A stretch of 64,000 bases of DNA from Uloborus plumipes (lineage: Eukaryota > Arthropoda > Arachnida > Araneae > Uloboridae), in assembly GCA_038373865.1 (NCBI GenBank), contig JAXGGA010002890.1, positions 48,688 through 112,687 of the forward strand, in the 5' to 3' direction. Positions 48,301 to 57,300 of this stretch are shown piece after piece. The position numbers and the translations under genes are program-made. How positions within the stretch are numbered: position 1 is the stretch's first letter; each line of letters opens with the position of its first letter. Under the pieces are notes generated by a model. The model saw only the letters and a list, made by a program, of their open reading frames with translations, was not told the origin of the DNA and searched no databases.

Positions 48301-51300
48301 CGTACGTTATTACAGCACTAGCTGCGTGGCCCGGCGTTGCACGGGCTGTAATGTAGTGAAAACAGTTTGAGAAAACTACTCGTCGCCAAGGCGGCTCGCC
48401 TTTAAAGTAATGAGAAAAGTTTAAATAGTTTACTCGCCGTCAAGGCGGCTCGCCTTTACAGTAGCGAGGAAAGTTTCGATAAACTACTCGCTGCCAAGGC
48501 GGCTCGCCTTTAAAACACCAAGGAAAAGTTAAACAAACTACTCCCCGCTAAAGCGACTCGCTAAAAAGCTTTCCTGCATCAAAGAATCAATCGCGTTTAT
48601 TTGCTCATGCTTCCTCAAAAAGAAAGACGATGTCAAGTAGCGCATACTTAGCACTCTCCCTAAATAACATATAAAATTCCTTACCAAAAGAATTATTTCC
48701 AAACCGCTTCCTTCCTGTAAAATTAATTGCAAAACTCTAAACGAGAAAGTTCTTTTAATATTTGGATCGCAGCCAAAAAAAGTCCCTTCTAAAAACAGCA
48801 ATTGCAATTTTATTTATAAACACATTTTCAAAATGGTACCAGAGAAAAAATATGTCATTAATAATTAGAATAAAAACAATTGTTAGAACTTTGTTATAAC
48901 ACGTATTCAACATGACAATGGAAAAAAATAACATTCTTTCATTTTAAAAAGTTCAATTTAATTAACGTTTTAATTTAAAACCGCAACGGAAAGAAATAAA
49001 TATTTTGGAATTTTAAATAGTTCAATAAGTTAATTAACGTTTTTATTCAAAATGGCAACGGTAAGAGATAATGTCTTAGAATTTTAAATAGTTCAATAAT
49101 TTAATTAACGTTTTAATTCAAAATGGCAACGGTAAGAAATAAAAGTCTTGGAATTTTAAATAGTTCAACCATTTAATTAACGCTTTAATTTAAAATAGGT
49201 ACAGAACGAAACAAAATTTTTGGAATTTTAAATAGTTCAATACTTTAATTAACGCTTTAATTTAAAATGGCAACGGAAAGAAATAAATGTCTTGGAATTT
49301 TAAATAGTTCAACCATTTAATTAACGCTTTAATTTAAAATAGGTACGGAAAGAAACAAAAGTTTTGGAATTTTAAATAGTTCAATAATTTAATTAACGCT
49401 TTAATTTAAAATGGCAACGGAAAGAAATAAATGTCTTGGAATTTTAAAAGTGCAAAGAATTTAATTAACGTTTTAATTAATATCTCAGCTAATTAACGTT
49501 GTTCAATTACGCGGTTGGTCTTATTGTCTTCCTTAGAAAATTTCGAATCGAATGGTATTATGTTTGATTCTTTACGCGCAGCGGTTTTTGAGGAGTTCAA
49601 GCTTCAGAAGGAATTTTAAATAGTTCAATAATTTAATTAACGCTTTAATTTAAAATGGCAACGGAAAGAAATAAATGTCTTGGAATTTTAAAAGTGCAAA
49701 GAATTTAATTAACGTTTTAATTAATATCTCAGCAAATTAACGTCGTACAATTACGCGGTTGGTCTTATTGTCTTCCTTAGAAAATTTCGAATCGAATGGT
49801 ATTATGTTTGATTCTCTACGCTCAGCGGTTTTTGAGGAGTTCAAGCTTCAGACGACAGACAGACAGACAGACAGATAGACAGAAAGACAGACAGACAGAC
49901 GCGGACAGATTTTAATAGTAGTAATACCAGAGGGCTACCGCTCCTCCAAGCTGGCGCTCACCGTCTCCCATCTTGGAGGAGTCCACATTACTTTTAATCT
50001 TTCTTGGAAACTAATTTTGGATACATTGTTTTTCTTTGTATTATACATAAAAGCATATTTTTACTTATTAATTACTTTCTTTTTCCTTTTGTGTGCTTCA
50101 TAGTTTCTGATAATGCATTTCATTTGAAATTTTACAGCAAATTGGCAATATCACCGGTTCCAGGCGAATGCTGTGTTCACTCAAAAACTTTAATCTTTCA
50201 ATGTGGTCAAATTTTGCGGATGTCCATAGTGCAAATCCTGATATAGTCATTCCTATTCAAGCGGTTAGTATGAAGTTTGTTTCTGCTTTTGTTTTCTTTG
50301 TTATGTACAGGTAGTTATCAAAATAATGGAAACACTTGAGATTCATCAGAAAAATCTACCGTTCATCGCAAAAAAGCGATCAATTGTTCTTTAACTTTAG
50401 TCATACAAAATATAGACTTCACCGGACATTTTCACATTGAAATTAAATCACTCATGCATTTGGGGGACGACAAAAAGGGGGGTCGAAAGCAAAACCGCTT
50501 TTTGAACATAACTCTTCGAAGATAGCTCGGAAAAAGCTATAAATTTCAGTAATTAATTAGCATACTATGTATAATTACTGTACAAATTTTTATGAACGTA
50601 CTACTTGTACTTCTGAAGATATGAAGCATTTTTTAAAAAACGGCAATTTTATTTGAAGGGTTTTGGCTCATAACACGCAGAGTTTTTGATCAAACCTTAT
50701 CAAAACTTCAGGAAAGATGACAAAATATAAGAGAAAGAACATACTAAAACGGTAAATAAAAATATTAAAAATCCGATGAGATATGAACGTTAAAAGGAAA
50801 TAATTTTTCACGGCGCATGCGCGAACGACAGAAATTTATAACTACAAAAATATTGTAGCCTGGTTTATACTGCATCTTATAAAAAAAGTTCCAGTTGAAT
50901 ATCGTAAAAATTGAAAAAGATATCAGCGATCTAGTGAGCTGTAATTCATTCACATTCGCAGACAATACATAATGGCGGGGGGTTGTCCACAAATAGTGTG
51001 GTAACAATCGAGCATTTTTTTTTCAATGTTAAATTGGACACAGTTTGAAAATTTATATTCGGCATAGAAGTCACATTTCGCCTATTCGGCCAGAAAGACC
51101 AAACACGTAGGTGGCCAAAAGTATCCGAGCACCCCCTGAAACGTTGGTTTTGAACGATGACGCAATCACCTTTAATTTAAAAATAGCTCTTTGTGGACAG
51201 TCCCTCACTACTTATGTGTTGTCTGCGAATGAATGAAATACAGCTCACTAGATCGCTGATATCTTTTTCAATTTTTACGATATTCAACTGGAACTTTTTT

Positions 51301-54300
51301 TATAAGATGCAGTATAAACCAGGCTACAATATTTTTGTAGTTATAAATTTCTGTCGTTCGCGCATGCGCCGTGAAAAATTATTTCCTTTTAACGTTCATA
51401 TCTCATCGGATTTTTAATATTTTTATTTACCGTTTTAGTATGTTCTTTCTCTTATATTTTGTCATCTTTCCTGAAGTTTTGATAAGGTTTGATCAAAAAC
51501 TCTGCGTGTTATGAGCCAAAACCCTTCAAATAAAATTGCCGTTTTTTAAAAAATGCTTCATATCTTCAGAAGTATAAGTAGTACGTTCATAAAAATTTGT
51601 ACAGTAATTATACATAGTATGCTAATTAATTACTGAAATTTATAGCTTTTTCCGAGCTATTTTCGAAGAGTTATGTTCAAAAAGCGGTTTTGCTTTCGAC
51701 CCCCCTTTTCGTCGTCCCCCAAATGCATGAGTGATTTAATTTCAATGTGGAAATGTCCGGTGAAGTCTATATTTTGTATGACTAAAGTTAAAGAACAATT
51801 GATCGCTTATTTGCGATGAACGGTAGATTTTCCTTATGAATCTCAAGTGTTTCCATTATTTTGATAACTACCTGTATGTCTCTTAATATTGCACAAAATG
51901 TCTCTTAAAAAAATGACTTCAATAAAGTAATTCTTACTTAAACACTGTAAGAATTAGATGTTGTTTTTACAGTACAATGCAGCTAATTTTACTGTAACAA
52001 ACTGTAAAAATTGCTATTTTACAGTAATAAACTTCAAATAACTACTTTGTGGCCGTGTAGCGAATGTTTTTGCCAAGTCACAGGCTTTTTATGAGCGCAA
52101 ATGAGCATGCAGTCACTAGAAGAATTATTGATGTACAACTGGCTACTACGGCTCTTTTTTTTTCAGTCTTTTTTGTTCCTTCAAATGAAAAATCCAGGAG
52201 AGTATTATCGGGTGAGTAACAGCCTAAACTTTAAACAATTCTTGGAGGGTATTAGAATGCTGCTTTTACCTCAGGCCATCAAGGGTGCTCACAATAAAAT
52301 TTACATACAACAGGGCTTCTATATAAAATTGTATAAACTATTTTTATTCTATATTAAAATGAGCATGTTCCTAATTACCAGACAGAGCATTTTTTCAGTA
52401 TTTTTACTGAATTCAGTATGTTTTGAAACAGCAAAATACTGAGTGCAGAGCAAAAAAAATGGGCATCACAAGTTAAATTTAACATCTACCAATTAATTTC
52501 ATGCATCCAATTGAAATAGTTGGCTATATAGAACCAAAAGCCAATGTTTGACTTGCAGGTGATGTATAATATATCAACAATTTTGTATTTGCTCACACAG
52601 CGACGTAATTTCAGTATTTTTCATTCTATTTGGCTTACATGTCTGTAATTTACGTGGCTAACTTTTATACAATTGATTCTTGTTATCAAGGAAAATGTTA
52701 ACTCTTACATCAAGCAATTAATAGTAACCATTTCCATAACGAGAACTGTTAAAAGTTGCTCCTATGTGATATCAGCTAACTCATAATCCTGTACTGTTAT
52801 AACCATCAGCGTTTATTACTTTTGTTTCAGGGCACCAAAGTCATTCCCAGCTCAAAAGCTATTTCATATCCCCGCTTCAGCTTCCAAATCGAGTACTCGT
52901 CCGACGACGGCGAGAAGGAGTTGCTGCTCGCTGCTGACTCGCCCATCCAGCTGAACGAGTGGATGAGCTTCATCAGACAGCACATGGAGGATTACGGTGA
53001 GTTAAGAGATGCGAGAGTTATTGCTTAAGCTTTTGCAAATCGGTATAGACAAGTACCGTAAAATGGGGTGTATTGGAACAGCAGGGTCAATCGGAACAAA
53101 ACTTCCCGACCGTACTAAGAAATTCTTCATAAATATACTATTGGGTATTTTTCGCCACGAATTTTTTTTTAGAAAGGTAAGATCACAGGAAGTATTAAAA
53201 AATTAATTTTGTCAATCTGGCAACGCTACTGGCTTCTAAGGAGGGCTGCACGTGGAATGCTGGTAAACATCACATTTTCAGGGACTGCAAAACTTCATAT
53301 GCATGAACAAACCTTCTTATATTTAAAAACTAAGAGTGGTATGTTTCAATTATACATGTATCTGAACAACAGAATACCACATTAGAATTTACATTTCTTA
53401 TAAATTGTGTCATAAAAATGAAGAATTCTGAAAAATGCCATAAAAAAGAAATTTGCGGGGTGAATCGGAACACTTAGTTCTGTTGTTCCAATTCAAATTT
53501 ATTTGAAGGAAACTTTGAAAAATCAAGATTCTAACCCCAATTCTTCTAATCAAGACAAGGACAGGGATTTATTACTGTTTATCCCTTCTCGTGAGCAACT
53601 AGATCTTAGAAGAAAGTTGCAGATTTAAAAAGATTTTTGCTTTAGGAGACTTCTTTTTACTTAAGATACATGGTGGAAAGTCATACAGACTTTATGTGTC
53701 AAAAGTCCAGCACACAGACAGTGATGAATAAGGGGGAAAATTTTACAGGACAATCCCCAAAACCCAGAGATATCAAGAAACTAAAGAAAAGACAGAGTTC
53801 ATCCCAGGAGATGTTATGAAAAAACTTAAGCCAAGTCACAATTGCTAGTTTTAAGGACAAGTACATATTTGTGGACGACATGAGTGACTTCCATTCATGT
53901 TAAATCTTTGTATTTTAATTCAAAAGCATTTCTTAAAGTTACTTTTCATTTTTCATAAGTTCAAAATTATTTTTAATTTTGACAAATTATGAACGTTTAT
54001 TGGTATTAAAATTATGCATTTATTTGACAGTAATTATCTGTTCTTATTCTCCCCCATCAGTATTACTCATGTTTGTGAGACCTATTAAAAGTTAAAGTGA
54101 AAAAAATAAAAATTTTATCATGTGTTCCGATTAACCCCTATCAGCGGGGTGATTCGGAACACCCATAATTTCCTATATATTTTAATAATAGTTGTTCAAA
54201 ATGTTTTGTCTTTGCTTGGAATATCAAAAGTAAAGCAAGACCGAAGTTTTTACCCTAAAAACCAAATTAAAAAAAAATCTTTTAACTACTTTTTTTACAA

Positions 54301-57300
54301 TCAAAACTGAAAAGTGTTCCGATTCACCCCATTTTACGGTACTAAGATTAAATTAAAAATTTAAACAACCCCCGACCCTGATTGCCGATCTCATATTCAA
54401 GCGAACTTGTCTGGTCATAAAACATTTTTAATTTAAATACATTTAACCCATTAATGCCTACCGTCCCTTTTTAAGGACGGTCCAAAAAGGGGTCTGAATT
54501 TCCCCAAAATGAACATTTCAACCAAATAATAGTGTGCAATTAGTATCTTGGTATTGCTTCAATTCATTATTAACAGATTGCAACACATAACCGTTGTAAA
54601 GTGTGTTCTGTAGCAGTTTGAATATGATCTTTATCAAAAATGACATCGTTCACAATCTCAAGAAAAAAAGCTAAGTTTTCAAAGTTATTCCCAGCGTTCC
54701 AGTTTATGTTAATTGCTGATTTTATTTCTTCTTATAAAATGTCTTTTTAAATATTATATCGTAGGCAGAAAAAAATTTTAGTAAAAAAAGTATGTACCCT
54801 CTGGGGTCTATCGTAACTTTTAAAGGATGATTTTTCTTTCCTTAATAAAAAAGTTATTTTTTACATAATATTTTTTTATTATTTTTCCTGTCCATTAAAC
54901 ACTGTTTGTAACCAGTACACAAAATATCTTTGGAAAATAAAATGTCAGGCATTAATGAGTTAATTGTTTTCGAGAGGATATGGTGAACAAGGAAAAGGAA
55001 AGAATCCTAACTAGTAGGAGCGCCCCAATGGGAGGTCACTGTGACCTCCCATTAATTTCGCCACATTTTGCTGACGATTCGGCAATTTGAAGACAATAAA
55101 TAATTGCAATATTGAGATTATTTGTTCTTTTTGGTTTTTAGAATTGTTTTTTAAAAGATGTCTAATGTTTTTTTCTCACTAAATATTATGCATGTACGAC
55201 ATGTGCACTGTTCATGTTTGTATTTTATCATTCGGTAAAATTGGAACTTCATTCGGCAAATTGATAATTTCTACCCTCCCAAAAATTTCAGTTCGGGGCG
55301 CCCCTGCTTACTAATAAAATTTTGCTTGTCGCAAAAGCACAATAAAGAAGACAAATTGAAAATTCTCATACTAAAATTAATGACGGGTATTTTAATTGTT
55401 AACCAATAGAAACTGATAACAGATGAACATTTTAAATCGCTAAGTTTTCTTTCCTCGTCGGCCAATAATGGCATCGGTTTCCAATCCTGTAGATTTAAGC
55501 CTTAGCCGCATTAGACGTCATAATTTGAGTTCTATTTTACATCAGACTGATGAGTTCGTAACAAAGACGAAACACTGTAAAATGTTCTACTGGCCTAATC
55601 CACAGTGTTTTAGGCAGGAATTCTAGTCGCAAATTCCTAAATTGCTACGAGATGCGATTCTAATGTAATTCTACTTCCAGTAGCGATTGCAATTTGCGAT
55701 CGCCTCGAAGCGATTGCAATGGTGTTTCACTTGTATTCGGCGCTTAGTATTGTTAACTCCGACTACATGAAGTAAATGTGATAGTTTAAATTATTCACCA
55801 TATACTCAAAGTTCTCTATCCCACTCTCCTCGTCTACCTGTACAACTGCTTATATAATCTTCTGTGTAACCCTGTTTTTAATGGGAAAGTGTAAACTGCT
55901 AACTTTATGTGATTATATATTTCAATTATTTTATGTCTTTGTGTCATTATATGTTGTAAATGTTTTATGCTTCGTGTTACTATTCGTTGTAATTGTCATA
56001 CGTTTTTGTGAAAATTAGATATTGTAATTGTTATAATTGTTTAATAAAAAGCCTCGAGGATGCTGTATCAGGTTAAATCACAACAATGACAGGTACTGTG
56101 GCCCCTCGAGGAGTGAAGTGAAGTGAAGTGAACAAAGATGAAAAATGACGAAACCGGGCTGTCGGTACTGTCGGCCCCACTTAAATGAATAATGTCGTTT
56201 CCAAGAAATATTATTCGATTAAGCGGGGTATTTCTTTAAACGGGGATTTTTAACATTGCGTCTATGGCATGAAAAATATTCGGTTCCAGGATATTTTATT
56301 CGTATAGGCGGGGTATTCGTTTATCCGTCACCTGATTAAGCGGGGACGACTGTATATATTGCATATGTTATTCTCGTAGGCTGAAAAAACTAAGTTTTTT
56401 TTTCTCTCTCTTCTGATCAGAGCTATGGAAGCCAGCCAGTGAATCTCTCATGGAAATCTCATCCCCATGTGCTTGCCGCAACTCACAATCATTCAAGCAT
56501 AGGAATAGTTCTTTGTACGATGAAACGCCATTTTCGGGTAAGTATCACTCACATGAGAGTATGTATTGTGCAAATTAAAAATTTCCTAGTGGTCCACCGC
56601 CCTCATAAAAAAATGTTTTTCAATTCCAAAGACTATTTCTATATGCTTGGGTGGCACTAAAAGAAATGAAATGAAATAAATGCACAATTTATTGATAACA
56701 ACAGTCAAACATTTCTTTCAATCTTAGTCTTTGCAGTTTAGTTAATTCGAAAGAAGTTAATAATAAAATTTAAATTAATAATTTAAGCGAAAAAACAGGC
56801 GGCATACAGCTTAGTACGAATAGCTTTAACTACACCACCTGTATTTCTTCGTCTCTCAATTTTATGTATTAACTAGCTTATTATACGGCGTTGCCCGGGT
56901 GCTTATTAATACAACATATGTGGTTTCTAATAGTGGTTCAAATAGTGTTGAATACAAATATTTGTAGCAGTGATTGTTTTTAACTTATTTTATGCTAAAA
57001 TGAAATAGGTGAGCCTTAAATTGATAATTCATTGTTAATCATAATCTTTGTTGAAAATACTCATATTTAAATGTGTTAAATTTTATCATGCTTAAAGGCT
57101 TATCTCTATACATTCAAAATGAAAGAAAATAGCTATTTTGAGACAAAAGATTTGAATTTTGAGCTTTTCGGATTTTTTTTTTAATTTCAAAACCTCGCCT
57201 ATGTGAATTATAGTGCATCAAGAAAGCTCAGTGCCGAGCTTGATGAAAATCCGACGAAAACTGTGGATTTGTATAAGGAACAAACATACATACAAGCACA

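Larger units (their letters stand above)
48318..49926 (-). mobile_element. Helitron-like element, second family
   Basis: Read on the minus strand it starts near TACTATTAAAATCTGTCCGC and a GTCT microsatellite. It ends with the hairpin CCCG TGCAACGC CGGG followed by CTAG then T. This is the same layout as copies A-C but unrelated internal sequence, which contains two tandem arrays (48376-48560 and 48950-49855). It lies between rhotekin exons f and g. Confidence 0.5.

Noticed and set aside
50138..50190. Alternative reading NWQYHRFQA at the start of exon g, suggesting a frameshift error
   Set aside because: It is out of phase with both neighbouring exons, whereas the phase-0 frame is open throughout and aligns without gaps to vertebrate rhotekin.
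50765..51417. Near-identical frames on opposite strands (50765-51007 and 51193-51417)
   Set aside because: They are the two arms of the foldback element, not a duplicated gene.
52101..52442. 113-codon + frame before exon h
   Set aside because: Low-complexity, Phe/Leu-rich, no family resemblance and no matching splice signals.
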